8,844 nt of DNA from Rubrobacter sp. (GCA_013815575.1 JACDFX010000037.1:1-8844), one strand, 5' to 3'; positions 1 to 7,114 are shown, counted from the first letter of the stretch. The notes: generated by a model not told the origin, from the letters alone. Numbers and translations are program-made.

Positions 1-969
1 GCGGCCGAACCCTCCGACGCCTCGGCCACCCTGCTCTACGACGTTCTGAAGGATGATTGGGCCCACCCGGTCGTCGAGGCCCTCGGCCTGCGGGACGACC
101 TGCTTGCCCCGCTCGTCCCTTCGGGCTGGGTTGCCGGGGTTCTCTTGCGGGACGTGGCCGAGGACCTCGGGTTGCGGGCCGGGTTGCCGGTCGCGGCGGG
201 GGCGGCGGACACGGCGGCGGCGATGCTCGGGTGCGGGCTGCTGCGGCCCGGCCCCGTGCAACTCACCGTCGGCACCGGGGCCCAGATCTTTACCGCCAAA
301 GAGGAGCCCGCGCCGGACCCGAACGAACGGACCCACCTCTACCGGGCCGCCGCGCCCGACCTCTGGTACTCGCTGGCGGCGATCCAGAACGCGGGCCTCG
401 CCCTGGAGTGGGCCAGGAAAGTGCTCGGCGCCTCCTGGGAGGAGGTCTACGAAGAGGCCTTCTCCGTCCCCCCCGGCGCGGGGGGCGTCCTGTTCTTGCC
501 GTATCTCAGCGGGGAGCGGACGCCCCGCTTCGACCCGGCCGCGCGGGGCGCCTGGACCGGGCTTGGCCTCGACCACGCCCGCGGCCACCTGCTGCGCGCC
601 GCCCTCGAAGGCGTCGCCTTCGCGCTTCGCGAGGGTGTGGAGGCGCTGGAGACGACGGGGACGTCCGTGCCCGAGCTTCGCCTCGCCGGGGGCGGGTCCG
701 GGGGGGATTCCGGCGAACCCTGGCGTCAACTGCTCGCGGACGTGCTCGGCCGCCCGCTTCGGTTGTTGCCCGAGAACGTCGCCCCCGTCGCCTCCGCCCG
801 CGGCGCCGCGTTCCTCGCCGGCCTCGCCACCGGCGCCTACGGGAGGGCTGAGGACACGCTGGATCTCACCCCGGACACCAATGAGACCGTACGGCCCGGA
901 GAACACAAACCCCTCTACGAAGCGGCCTACGGGCGCTACCGGCAACTCTACCCGCGGCTGAACGGCTGA
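1..969 (+). CDS. xylB: Xylulokinase-like FGGY carbohydrate kinase, C-terminal part (5' end outside window)
   Basis: ATP-dependent sugar kinase of the FGGY family, most like D-xylulose kinase, which makes xylulose 5-phosphate for the pentose phosphate pathway in the cytoplasm. The reading frame is open from base 1 and 322 residues are visible; family members are about 480-500 residues, so roughly a third is missing upstream, including the N-terminal nucleotide-binding Asp motif. Visible landmarks: EPSDASATLLYDV at residues 3-15 of the fragment, typical of xylulokinases; GAADTAA with the likely catalytic Asp at fragment residue 70 (codon 208-210); the phosphate-binding VGTGAQIF; LPYLSGERTPRFDP; and the second FGGY signature GGGS...WRQLLADVLG. 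In that signature the usual GGGSRSPLWRQ appears as GGGSGGDSGEPWRQ, about three residues longer, next to a run of seven G at 700-706. Other FGGY kinases such as gluconokinase or glycerol kinase are less likely. Its link to the men genes downstream appears to be adjacency only. Confidence 0.85.
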   Translation, partial: AAEPSDASATLLYDVLKDDWAHPVVEALGLRDDLLAPLVPSGWVAGVLLRDVAEDLGLRAGLPVAAGAADTAAAMLGCGLLRPGPVQLTVGTGAQIFTAKEEPAPDPNERTHLYRAAAPDLWYSLAAIQNAGLALEWARKVLGASWEEVYEEAFSVPPGAGGVLFLPYLSGERTPRFDPAARGAWTGLGLDHARGHLLRAALEGVAFALREGVEALETTGTSVPELRLAGGGSGGDSGEPWRQLLADVLGRPLRLLPENVAPVASARGAAFLAGLATGAYGRAEDTLDLTPDTNETVRPGEHKPLYEAAYGRYRQLYPRLNG

Positions 970-1041
970 TGGAGGAGCATTGTAAGCGAAGCCGCTCCGC
1001 CGCTAGATACTCCTTGCTACACTACCTCCCACGATGACAGG
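970..1041 (+). promoter_or_regulatory. Short intergenic region before menF, candidate promoter
   Basis: This 72-bp gap separates the kinase stop from the menF GTG and is the only place for a promoter of the whole men cluster in the window. A -10-like TACACT lies at 1018-1023, which would start transcription near 1030, about 12 nt before the GTG. An alternative is TTGTAA (980-985) with GATACT (1006-1011), but that spacing of 20 bp is long. A strong Shine-Dalgarno-like GGAGGAG sits at 971-977 right after the kinase stop, with no usable ATG, GTG or TTG frame behind it. No convincing terminator hairpin with a T tract is seen. The promoter call rests on weak -10 matches only. Confidence 0.3.
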
Positions 1042-2466
1042 GTGGCGCCAGACTTGTTGAGCAGCGAGCGTGTAGGCCGCATCCGTGGTGCGGGAGCGCC
1101 GGACGATGCCGCGCGGGTCCGATGGATTCTCGCCGAGAAGGCGAGCCGGGTACTCTCGACCGTGTCCGGGCATCCGGACGAAGAGCGGATCGTTCGCCTC
1201 TCGGTCTCCGCGGGGCCGGTGGATGCGCTCGGGTGGTTACGGGGGCAGCGTCTGTATCCGAGGACGTACTGGTCCGGACGGGAGGGCGGGGCCGAGATCT
1301 CCGCCGTCGGCGTCGCGGACCTTCAGACGGGCGAAGGACCTGAAGACATCGACGTCCTACGCAAACGCCTCCTGGAATCCGGCGACGAGGGCGCCCGGTA
1401 CTACGGGGGAGGGCGCTTCGACCCCGGTCGCGCGACAGACGAGGAGTGGGAGCCGTTCGGGGCTTACAGCTTCGTGCTGCCCCGCTTCGAGCTGCACGCA
1501 GGTGAAGAGGGGGCGACACTGGTGTGCAACCTGGTGCTGCCCCGGGACGCGGGTCGGCGGGAAGAGGTGCTCGGCCAGATCGAGGGCCTGAGAGCGCCAT
1601 CCGGGGGACGAACCGGGGCCCTGCCCGAACCCCTCTACCGGACGGACGCCCCCGACCGCGAGGGCTGGGATGTCAACGTCGAACGGGCGCTTGCGGCCTT
1701 CTCCCGGGGCCGTCTTGGCAAGGTGGTGCTCGCGCGGCGGGCCGAGTTCGGTTTCGACGAAGACCTGGACGGCTTCCTGCTCGCGGAAGAGCTCAGGGAT
1801 GCAGCCCCGGGCTGCTTCCGATTCTACGTCGAGCCGGTGGAGGGGGTGGCCTTCCTCGGGGCCTCGCCTGAGAGGCTTTTTCGCCGGGAGGGATGTTCCG
1901 TGAGGAGCGAGGCCGTGGCGGGCACCCGCCCCCGCGGCGCGTCCTCGGTGGACGACGAGGGCCTACGGGACGAATTGCTGGGGAGCGAGAAGGACCGCTC
2001 CGAGCACGGGTTCGTGAAGGTCGGCATAGAGGAGGCGCTGCGGCCGCTATGCACTGAGCTGGAGGCCGAGGACGGCGTCTCGGAGATGAAGCTCGCGAGC
2101 CGGCGCCACCTCGTCTCCAGGGTGCGCGGGGAGTTGCGGGAGGGAGTCACAGACGCCGACGTGCTGCGGGCACTGCACCCCACGCCAGCCGTCGGGGGTT
2201 ACCCGGGAGAGGTGGCGCTGGAGGGCATCCGGGAGCTGGAGCCCTTCGACCGGGGGTGGTGGGCGGGGCCCGTAGGGTGGGTCGGGGCGGACGCCTCGGA
2301 GTTTGCCGTTGGGATCCGATCCGGGCTCGTCAGGGGACGCACTCTGGCGCTGTTTTCGGGGGCCGGGATCGTCCCTGGCTCTAGAGCAGAGGAGGAGTGG
2401 GCCGAGGTAGAGCAGAAGATCGGGGACTTCACCGGGGCGTTCGGCCTTGGAAACCGCGCGAGCTAA
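1042..2466 (+). CDS. menF: Isochorismate synthase MenF
   Basis: Chorismate-binding (MST family) enzyme that isomerises chorismate to isochorismate with Mg2+, the committed step of menaquinone synthesis. The length of 474 residues matches menaquinone-type isochorismate synthases. The variable N-terminal part runs to about residue 210 and the chorismate-binding fold follows. Visible catalytic elements: Lys227 in GKVVLAR (water-activating base), Glu277 in ASPERLF (general acid), GTRPRG at 294-299, a metal-site Glu321 in KDRSEHG, LHPTPAVGG at 379-386, the AGPVGWV stretch near 408-414, and EWAE...K at 452-459 with the second metal Glu455. KVVLAR, and a menD partner in place of siderophore or salicylate genes, favour isochorismate synthase over anthranilate or salicylate synthase. 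GTG at 1042 is chosen because the frame upstream back to the kinase stop has no ATG, GTG or TTG. The preceding Shine-Dalgarno is weak. The 3' end overlaps menD by 20 bp. Confidence 0.95.
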   Translation: MAPDLLSSERVGRIRGAGAPDDAARVRWILAEKASRVLSTVSGHPDEERIVRLSVSAGPVDALGWLRGQRLYPRTYWSGREGGAEISAVGVADLQTGEGPEDIDVLRKRLLESGDEGARYYGGGRFDPGRATDEEWEPFGAYSFVLPRFELHAGEEGATLVCNLVLPRDAGRREEVLGQIEGLRAPSGGRTGALPEPLYRTDAPDREGWDVNVERALAAFSRGRLGKVVLARRAEFGFDEDLDGFLLAEELRDAAPGCFRFYVEPVEGVAFLGASPERLFRREGCSVRSEAVAGTRPRGASSVDDEGLRDELLGSEKDRSEHGFVKVGIEEALRPLCTELEAEDGVSEMKLASRRHLVSRVRGELREGVTDADVLRALHPTPAVGGYPGEVALEGIRELEPFDRGWWAGPVGWVGADASEFAVGIRSGLVRGRTLALFSGAGIVPGSRAEEEWAEVEQKIGDFTGAFGLGNRAS

Positions 2467-4198
2467 CCGCCTCTGGGCGTACCTGATCGTCGAGGAACTC
2501 CTCCGCTGCGGCGTGGGCCTCTTCTGCGTCGCCCCCGGCTCCCGCTCGACCCCCTTGATCGCGGCTCTCGCCGCCAACGAGAGGGCCGAGAGCCTAATAC
2601 ACTTCGACGAGCGGGGCACGGCGTTTGCGGCGCTCGGCTACGCGCGGGCCACGGGGCGTCCGGCGGCCTGGATCACGACCTCGGGCACCGCGGTAGCCAA
2701 CGGACTCCCCGCCGTCGTCGAAGCCGCGACGGACGGCGTACCCATGATCCTCCTGACCGCCGACCGTCCCCCCGAACTCCGCCAGACCGGCGCGAACCAG
2801 ACGATAGACCAGCCGGACATCTTCGGCGATTTCGTCCGCTGGCGTTTCGACCTGCCCGCTCCGAGCCTCGACGTTGGCCCCGCCTCGGTCCTGACCACCG
2901 TGGACCAGGCCGCCTACCGCGCCCTCCGCGCCCCGAGCGGCCCCGTCCACCTAAACCTCATGTTCCGCGAACCCCTCATCCCGGATCCCGGAGAAGACGA
3001 GGAACCCCCCTCCGTTCCCAGCCGCTGGCGCGAGAAAGACGCCCCCTACACCCGCTACGCCGCGACGAAGCCCGCCGTGGACCGGACGGAGATAGAGGCC
3101 CTGTGGAACGAGCTGCGCCCCGTCGAACGGGGCCTCGTCGTCGCGGGCAGGCTGGCCTCCCGCGAGCAGGGAGAGGCCGTCGAGAAGCTCGCCCGTTCCC
3201 TAGGATGGCCGCTCTTGCCCGACGTCGGTTCGCAGGTCCGCCTCGGCGGGGACCACGGGAACGTAGCCTTCTACGACGCGCTGCTGGCGGATGAAGCCTT
3301 CACCGGGAGCCACGGGCCGGAGGCGGTGCTTCACGTTGGCGGACGGGCGTTGAGCAAGCGTTTGGAGCAGTTCGTCATTCGAGGCTGGCCCGACCCTTAC
3401 GTGGTCGTCAGGGAGAACCCTTTCAGGTTGGACCCGGGCCACAAAGTCACCCACAGCGTAGAGTCCGACGTCGCGGACTTCTGTGCCGCCCTCTCCCACG
3501 CGGCCTCCGAGGACCCACCTGCGGCGGACCCCTCGTGGACGAACGACTGGCGCGCGACCTCAAATAAGGCGGACGCGGCGCTGGATCGGCTGTTCGAGGA
3601 GAGGAGCGTGCTCGATGAGCCGCTCGTGGCCCGGTTGGTTTCACGGGAGATACCGGAAGGTCACGGCCTCGTCGTGGCGAGCAGCATGCCGGTGCGGGAC
3701 CTCGACGCTTTCGCGGTTGCGGGCGGCGCGGGTGTGCCGGTCGCCGCGAACCGCGGTGCGAGCGGCATAGACGGAACCGTCGCCACGGCGGCAGGTTTCG
3801 CGCGGGGCTTCGGCGGCCCCGTGACCCTGCTCATGGGGGACCTGGCGCTCCTGCACGACCTGAACTCCCTCGCGATGCTGCGGGGGCTCCCCATCACGGT
3901 AGTCGTCCTCAACAACGACGGTGGTGGGATCTTCTCCTTCCTGCCGGTCTCCCGGCACGAGGACTTCTTCGAGCCGTTCTTCGGCACGCCGCAGGGCGTA
4001 GAATTTGGTGACGCAGCAAAGATGTTCGGCCTCGACTACGAGCGTCCTGAGACAGCGGAAGAGTTTTTGGCGGCGTATCGCGCGGCCCGCTCGCGTAACG
4101 GGCCGGCCCTGATCGAAGTCCGAACCGACCGCGAAGGGAACGTGGCCGCCCATCGGGAGCTTTTGGAGAAGGTTGCGACCGCGGTGCGGGAGGGCTGA
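2447..4198 (+). CDS. menD: SEPHCHC synthase MenD (2-succinyl-5-enolpyruvyl-6-hydroxy-3-cyclohexene-1-carboxylate synthase)
   Basis: Thiamine-diphosphate enzyme that decarboxylates 2-oxoglutarate and adds the succinyl semialdehyde unit to isochorismate. It has 583 residues in the usual three-domain layout: pyrimidine-binding domain (about 1-185), central domain (about 215-350) and diphosphate-binding domain (about 385-575). Landmarks: VAPGSRSTPL at 28-37, cofactor-activating Glu55 in HFDERGTA, TSGTAVANGLPAVVEA at 78-93, TADRPPELR at 104-112, ANQTIDQ at 116-122, SSMPVRDLD at 412-420, ANRGASGIDG at 434-443, and the ThDP/Mg motif from GDLALLHDLNS (464-474) to NNDGGGIF (489-496). The TTG start is well supported: the frame is closed by TAG at 2408-2410, no ATG or GTG lies between that stop and 2447, and conserved sequence (NRLWAYLIVEEL) begins seven residues in. 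The 20-bp overlap with menF suggests translational coupling. A 62-nt gap follows before menH. Confidence 0.96.
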   Translation: METARANRLWAYLIVEELLRCGVGLFCVAPGSRSTPLIAALAANERAESLIHFDERGTAFAALGYARATGRPAAWITTSGTAVANGLPAVVEAATDGVPMILLTADRPPELRQTGANQTIDQPDIFGDFVRWRFDLPAPSLDVGPASVLTTVDQAAYRALRAPSGPVHLNLMFREPLIPDPGEDEEPPSVPSRWREKDAPYTRYAATKPAVDRTEIEALWNELRPVERGLVVAGRLASREQGEAVEKLARSLGWPLLPDVGSQVRLGGDHGNVAFYDALLADEAFTGSHGPEAVLHVGGRALSKRLEQFVIRGWPDPYVVVRENPFRLDPGHKVTHSVESDVADFCAALSHAASEDPPAADPSWTNDWRATSNKADAALDRLFEERSVLDEPLVARLVSREIPEGHGLVVASSMPVRDLDAFAVAGGAGVPVAANRGASGIDGTVATAAGFARGFGGPVTLLMGDLALLHDLNSLAMLRGLPITVVVLNNDGGGIFSFLPVSRHEDFFEPFFGTPQGVEFGDAAKMFGLDYERPETAEEFLAAYRAARSRNGPALIEVRTDREGNVAAHRELLEKVATAVREG

Positions 4199-4228
4199 GA
4201 GATCCCAGACCGGACGGCGGAGACACCC

Positions 4229-4264
4229 ATGGGCCGGAGAGGAGACGGCTCCTGCACGACTTGA
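4229..4264 (+). CDS. Possible 11-codon leader ORF ending on the menH start
   Basis: An ATG at 4229 is preceded by GGCGGAG (4216-4222) at good ribosome-binding distance and opens an 11-residue frame, [11 protein letters not shown]. Its TGA (4262-4264) overlaps the TTG (4261-4263) annotated as the menH start, giving a TTGA overlap that would allow re-initiation. It could be a real coupling leader peptide. It could also be the true menH start put out of frame by a small indel, because the menH frame upstream of the TTG reads [11 protein letters not shown], which resembles the first strand of MenH-type hydrolases. Both readings are inference; no conservation data are available here. Confidence 0.25.
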   Translation: MGRRGDGSCTT

Positions 4265-5079
4265 ACCATCGGTCTGCCGGCGACGCCCGTTGCCCGGCTG
4301 TGCTCCTTCTGCACGGCTTTATGGGCTCCTCGGCTGATTGGCTGACCGTAACGGCAGCGCTCGAAGCGCACTTCCGCTGCATTGTCGTGGACCTGCCCGG
4401 GCATGGCGCTTCTACCGGGCTTCCGTCCGGGGCGTACACCATCGAGGGGGCGGCGCGTGCGTTGCTTGATCTTCTAGATGACCTGGGCGCAGAACGTCCG
4501 GTGATCGCCGGCTACTCGATGGGCGGGCGGCTCGCCCTCTACCTGGCCCTGCGCCACTCCGACCGTCTCTCCGGGCTCTTTCTGGAGTCCGTCTCCCCTG
4601 GCCTGAAAGACGCAGAAGAGCGGGCCGCCCGCCGGGCCGCCGACGGGGAGAGCGCCACCCGACTGGAGGGCGGCGACTTCGAGACGTTCTTGCGCGACTG
4701 GTACCGGCAGCCACTCTTCGCACCGCTCACGCGGGACGATGAGCTTCTGCGGCGAACTTTGGAGGCGCGGAGAAAAAACGATCCGGGCGAGCTGGCGAAA
4801 TCGTTGCGGGGCATGGGAACGGGTAGCCAGCCGTCGTTGTGGGAAGAGCTTCCGGATCTCCGGGTCCCGGCGTTGGCCGTCACCGGGGAGCTCGACGAGA
4901 AGTTCGTCGGGATCTCGCGCCGCATGAAGAGGGCCTGCCCGCGGATACGAACTGCCATCGTTCCCAGCGTGGGGCACAACGTCCGCGTAGAGGCTCCCGC
5001 GGCGTATCTCCACCTGTTGAGGACCTTTCTGGACGGGCACCAATTCAAACGCGCCCCTTATAATCCCCACCATGACTAA
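4261..5079 (+). CDS. menH: SHCHC synthase MenH (alpha/beta hydrolase fold)
   Basis: Lyase of the alpha/beta hydrolase fold that removes pyruvate from SEPHCHC to give 2-succinyl-6-hydroxy-2,4-cyclohexadiene-1-carboxylate (SHCHC). The triad is visible: Ser86 in GYSMGGR, Asp212 in TGELDEKF and His239 in SVGHN. Family-specific features are [12 protein letters not shown] at 16-27, DLPGHG at 44-49, LESVSPGL at 108-115, [11 protein letters not shown] at 143-153 and [12 protein letters not shown] at 187-198, which separate it from generic esterases. At 272 residues it is slightly longer than the roughly 250 of the E. coli enzyme because of a C-terminal tail (after FLDGH) without recognisable motifs. 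Start choice is uncertain. TTG at 4261 is the first standard start in frame, but CTG at 4252 or an upstream out-of-frame ATG at 4229 would supply a more normal N-terminus. The last 8 bp overlap menB, whose candidate -10 box lies inside this tail. Confidence 0.92.
   Translation: MNHRSAGDARCPAVLLLHGFMGSSADWLTVTAALEAHFRCIVVDLPGHGASTGLPSGAYTIEGAARALLDLLDDLGAERPVIAGYSMGGRLALYLALRHSDRLSGLFLESVSPGLKDAEERAARRAADGESATRLEGGDFETFLRDWYRQPLFAPLTRDDELLRRTLEARRKNDPGELAKSLRGMGTGSQPSLWEELPDLRVPALAVTGELDEKFVGISRRMKRACPRIRTAIVPSVGHNVRVEAPAAYLHLLRTFLDGHQFKRAPYNPHHD
5059..5072 (+). promoter_or_regulatory. Candidate leaderless promoter of menB (consensus -10 TATAAT)
   Basis: A perfect TATAAT occupies 5059-5064, inside the last codons of menH (Tyr-Asn). 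Its last T is 8 nt before the A of the menB ATG at 5072, so transcription from it would begin at or next to the start codon and give a leaderless menB transcript. No Shine-Dalgarno lies in front of menB, which agrees with leaderless or coupled translation. No -35 element is recognisable 16-18 bp upstream. A perfect consensus hexamer at exactly this spacing in GC-rich sequence is suggestive but can occur by chance. Confidence 0.4.
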
Positions 5080-5923
5080 CATAGCGTGGGAACCGGCCGG
5101 AGAGTTCGAAGATATAAAGTACGAGAAGGCGGGGGGGATCGCCAAGATCACCATAAACCGCCCCGAGGTGCGCAACGCTTTCCGGCCGCTGACGGTCATG
5201 GAGATGCAGCGGGCCCTGGAGGACGCCCGCGAGGACCTCGAGACGGGCGTCATCATCCTCACCGGAGAGGGGCCGGACGCCTTCTGCTCCGGCGGGGACC
5301 AGAAGGTACGCGGCGACGCCGGATACCTCGACTCTCCCGACGACCCGCGACGGACGCCGGGTGGCGCTTCGGTCGGACGTTTTCACGTCACGGATCTGCA
5401 CGTCCAGATCCGTCGTTGCCCGAAGCCCGTGATCGCCATGGTCGCCGGCTACGCGGTCGGCGGGGGACATGTCCTGCACGTGGTCTGCGACCTAACCATA
5501 GCCGCGGACAACGCGAAGTTCGGCCAGGTCGGCCCCAAGGTAGGCTCCTTCGACGGCGGCTTCGGCGCCTCCGTCCTGACCCAACTCGTCGGCCCGAAAC
5601 GCGCCAAGGAGATCTGGTTTCTCTGCCGGATGTACTCGGCCGAAGAGGCCTACGAGATGGGCCTCGTCAACAAGGTCGTCCCCCTCGCCGAGCTCGAAGC
5701 TGTGACCGTGGGCTGGTGCCGGGAGATGCTCCAGCACTCACCCTTCGCCCTGCGCCTCCTGAAAGCAAGCTTCCACGCCCATGAGGACGGCTTCGCCGGC
5801 ATCCAACAGCTCGCCCACGACGCGAACCTCCTCTTCTACGGCAGCGAAGAGGCCAGGGAAGGCCGCGACGCCTACAAGGAGAGGCGCAAACCGGATTTCT
5901 CCCAGTTTCCCCGCCGTCCGTAG
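5072..5923 (+). CDS. menB: 1,4-dihydroxy-2-naphthoyl-CoA synthase MenB
   Basis: Crotonase-fold enzyme that cyclises o-succinylbenzoyl-CoA to 1,4-dihydroxy-2-naphthoyl-CoA. The 283 residues match the family (about 270-300). Visible: [11 protein letters not shown] at 29-39, SGGDQ at 73-77 (oxyanion-hole region, typical of MenB), AGYAVGGGH at 125-133 (second oxyanion-hole segment), [12 protein letters not shown] at 154-165 with catalytic Ser159 and Asp161, [18 protein letters not shown] at 183-200, and the C-terminal [13 protein letters not shown] arm that reaches a neighbouring subunit in the oligomer. Gly154 sits where type I, bicarbonate-dependent MenB proteins have Gly and mycobacterial-type enzymes have Asp, so bicarbonate dependence is predicted. 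The residue before it is Val153 where Thr is usual. The ATG overlaps the menH stop by 8 bp and lacks a Shine-Dalgarno. The stop is 4 nt before the menC ATG. Confidence 0.97.
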   Translation: MTNIAWEPAGEFEDIKYEKAGGIAKITINRPEVRNAFRPLTVMEMQRALEDAREDLETGVIILTGEGPDAFCSGGDQKVRGDAGYLDSPDDPRRTPGGASVGRFHVTDLHVQIRRCPKPVIAMVAGYAVGGGHVLHVVCDLTIAADNAKFGQVGPKVGSFDGGFGASVLTQLVGPKRAKEIWFLCRMYSAEEAYEMGLVNKVVPLAELEAVTVGWCREMLQHSPFALRLLKASFHAHEDGFAGIQQLAHDANLLFYGSEEAREGRDAYKERRKPDFSQFPRRP

Positions 5924-5927
5924 AACG

Positions 5928-6989
5928 ATGAAACTCGCCGGCTTCGACCTCTACCACTACAAGCTCCCATTCTCCGAGCCCGTCGCACTCAAGAGGTCGC
6001 TACTCCAACACCGCGAGGGCGTCCTGATACGCCTCACCGCCGAGGACGGCTCGGTGGGCTGGGGCGAGACCGCACCACTCCCCGGCTTTAGCCCCGAAAC
6101 GCTCCAAACCGCAACCGGACAACTGCAAGAGTTGTCCCTCTCTCTACCGGGCCAGGAGGTACCCGGAGACTGGACCAACCACGCTGACCTCGTCCCCTCC
6201 GCCCGCTTCGGCCTGGAACTCGCCGCGTGGAACCTGTCCGCGAACTCGTCTGGAGAGATGTCGCCAAAGCCGCTAAACGACCATTCTAGAGAAGGAGTGT
6301 TCGTAAACGGACTATTATCCGGCTTATCTGATGGGCTCGTAGAAGGGGCAGATAGAATGCGTGCGGCGGGCTATCGGGCGGTGAAGCTGAAGGTTGGAGG
6401 CCGAGAGGTTGAGGGGGATGCGCGGCTCGCTCGGGAGGTTGGGGAGGTGCTCGGGGATGGGGTGTCGTTGCGGCTCGACGCGAACCGGGCGTGGGGTCTC
6501 GGGGAGGCGTTGGAGTTTGGGCGGGGTCTGACCGGCGTGCGGGTCGAGTATGTGGAGGAGCCGTTGGCGGAGCCCGGGCGGTTGGGGGAGCTGGCCGGGA
6601 TGTGGGGGTTGTCCGTGGCGCTCGACGAGTCGCTGGTCGGGATGGGGCCGGAGGATCTTGGGGGGGATCGGTACGCGCGGGCGGTCGTGCTAAAGCCGAC
6701 GTTGCTCGGGGGCCTTTACCGAACCTTGCGTTTTGCGGAGGAGGCGAAAGCATTGGGCATGAAAGCCGTTATCAGCTCGTCTTACGAGAGCGGGGTGGGG
6801 ACAGGCGCCCTCGTTGCGTTGGCGGCGGCGGTTGGGGACGAGCCGGTGGGGCTAGACACGTATCGCAGGTTGGCCGAAGACGTGATCGAGGTTCCCCTGG
6901 ACCTCCCGGCTCCCTTCATGGACGTCCGGCGGGCGACGGAGGCCGCGCGGCGGGTGGACCCCCGCAAGATAGAGGCCCTTTCGGGTTAG
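5928..6989 (+). CDS. menC: o-Succinylbenzoate synthase MenC (enolase superfamily)
   Basis: Dehydrates SHCHC to o-succinylbenzoate. It has 353 residues with the enolase-superfamily layout: an N-terminal capping domain (about 1-115) with GWGETAPLPGFSPET at 44-58, then a barrel domain. Catalytic residues are visible: the Lys pair 153/155 in KLKVG, metal ligands Asp184 (LRLDANRAW), Glu210 (YVEEPL) and Asp233 (ALDESL), and the second base Lys256 (VLKPTLLGG). SSSYESGVGTGALVALA at 283-299 is typical of MenC and argues against muconate cycloisomerase or dipeptide epimerase. The menC context agrees. ATG at 5928, 4 nt after the menB stop, is the natural start; the frame stays open far upstream inside menB, but that part is antisense-like noise. 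Codon style changes inside the gene: C-ending codons dominate to about 6285, an AT-richer stretch with CTA, TTA, AGA and GTA codons spans about 6285-6360, and G-ending codons dominate afterwards. Confidence 0.95.
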   Translation: MKLAGFDLYHYKLPFSEPVALKRSLLQHREGVLIRLTAEDGSVGWGETAPLPGFSPETLQTATGQLQELSLSLPGQEVPGDWTNHADLVPSARFGLELAAWNLSANSSGEMSPKPLNDHSREGVFVNGLLSGLSDGLVEGADRMRAAGYRAVKLKVGGREVEGDARLAREVGEVLGDGVSLRLDANRAWGLGEALEFGRGLTGVRVEYVEEPLAEPGRLGELAGMWGLSVALDESLVGMGPEDLGGDRYARAVVLKPTLLGGLYRTLRFAEEAKALGMKAVISSSYESGVGTGALVALAAAVGDEPVGLDTYRRLAEDVIEVPLDLPAPFMDVRRATEAARRVDPRKIEALSG

Positions 6990-7109
6990 CTGGATGCCCG
7001 CGTGGGATGTAGTGAGTTTCTTTTCTGCGATGGGGTGTTTCTCGCCTCCCACGACCGGCGCTTCGTGGACACGCTCGGGACGTTGGCCCCGTGGCTCGGG
7101 ATAAGATAG
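6990..7109 (+). pseudogene. Possible short gene remnant in the menC-menE gap
   Basis: The 124-bp space between menC and menE is the longest non-coding stretch of the window. In the menC frame it stays open to a TAG at 7107-7109, and from 7038 to 7064 it reads FLASHDRRF, continuing VDTLGTLAPWLG. SHDRRF followed by a hydrophobic helix resembles the end of ABC-F type ATPases (the VSHDRRFL segment) or the end of a PIN-domain protein. There is no start codon context or other domain sequence, so at best it is a leftover C-terminal fragment. It may also be chance, given how often GC-rich sequence is free of stops. No terminator with a T tract is seen here. Confidence 0.2.
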
Positions 7110-7114
7110 GACGG
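7102..7114 (+). promoter_or_regulatory. Candidate leaderless promoter of menE (-10 TAAGAT)
   Basis: TAAGAT at 7102-7107 is a good -10 match (five of six to TATAAT), and its last T is 7 nt before the G of the menE GTG, so transcription would begin at or next to the start codon. The only purine-rich stretch, AGGA at 7108-7111, is 2 nt from the GTG and too close for normal ribosome binding, which also fits a leaderless transcript. No -35 hexamer is recognisable at the usual distance. The 124-bp gap after menC makes a separate promoter for menE reasonable. Confidence 0.35.

Noticed and set aside
53..961. Long plus-strand frames overlapping the kinase in other frames (302 and 264 codons)
   Set aside because: They are low-complexity Arg/Pro/Gly-rich translations typical of GC-rich DNA read out of frame, while the true frame carries clear FGGY kinase motifs.
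971..1041. GGAGGAG at 971-977 as ribosome-binding site for a longer menF starting at ATT 979
   Set aside because: ATT is a very rare start, spacing to the GGAGG core is only about 3 nt, and the 21-residue extension shows no family resemblance. GTG at 1042 is simpler.
4474..5262. 262-codon minus-strand frame opposite menH and menB
   Set aside because: It runs antisense to two well-supported genes and shows no recognisable domain. Long antisense frames are expected at this GC content.
5781..5927. Upstream extension of menC into menB
   Set aside because: The added 49 residues are the out-of-frame translation of the conserved menB C-terminus; the enolase-family N-terminus begins at ATG 5928.
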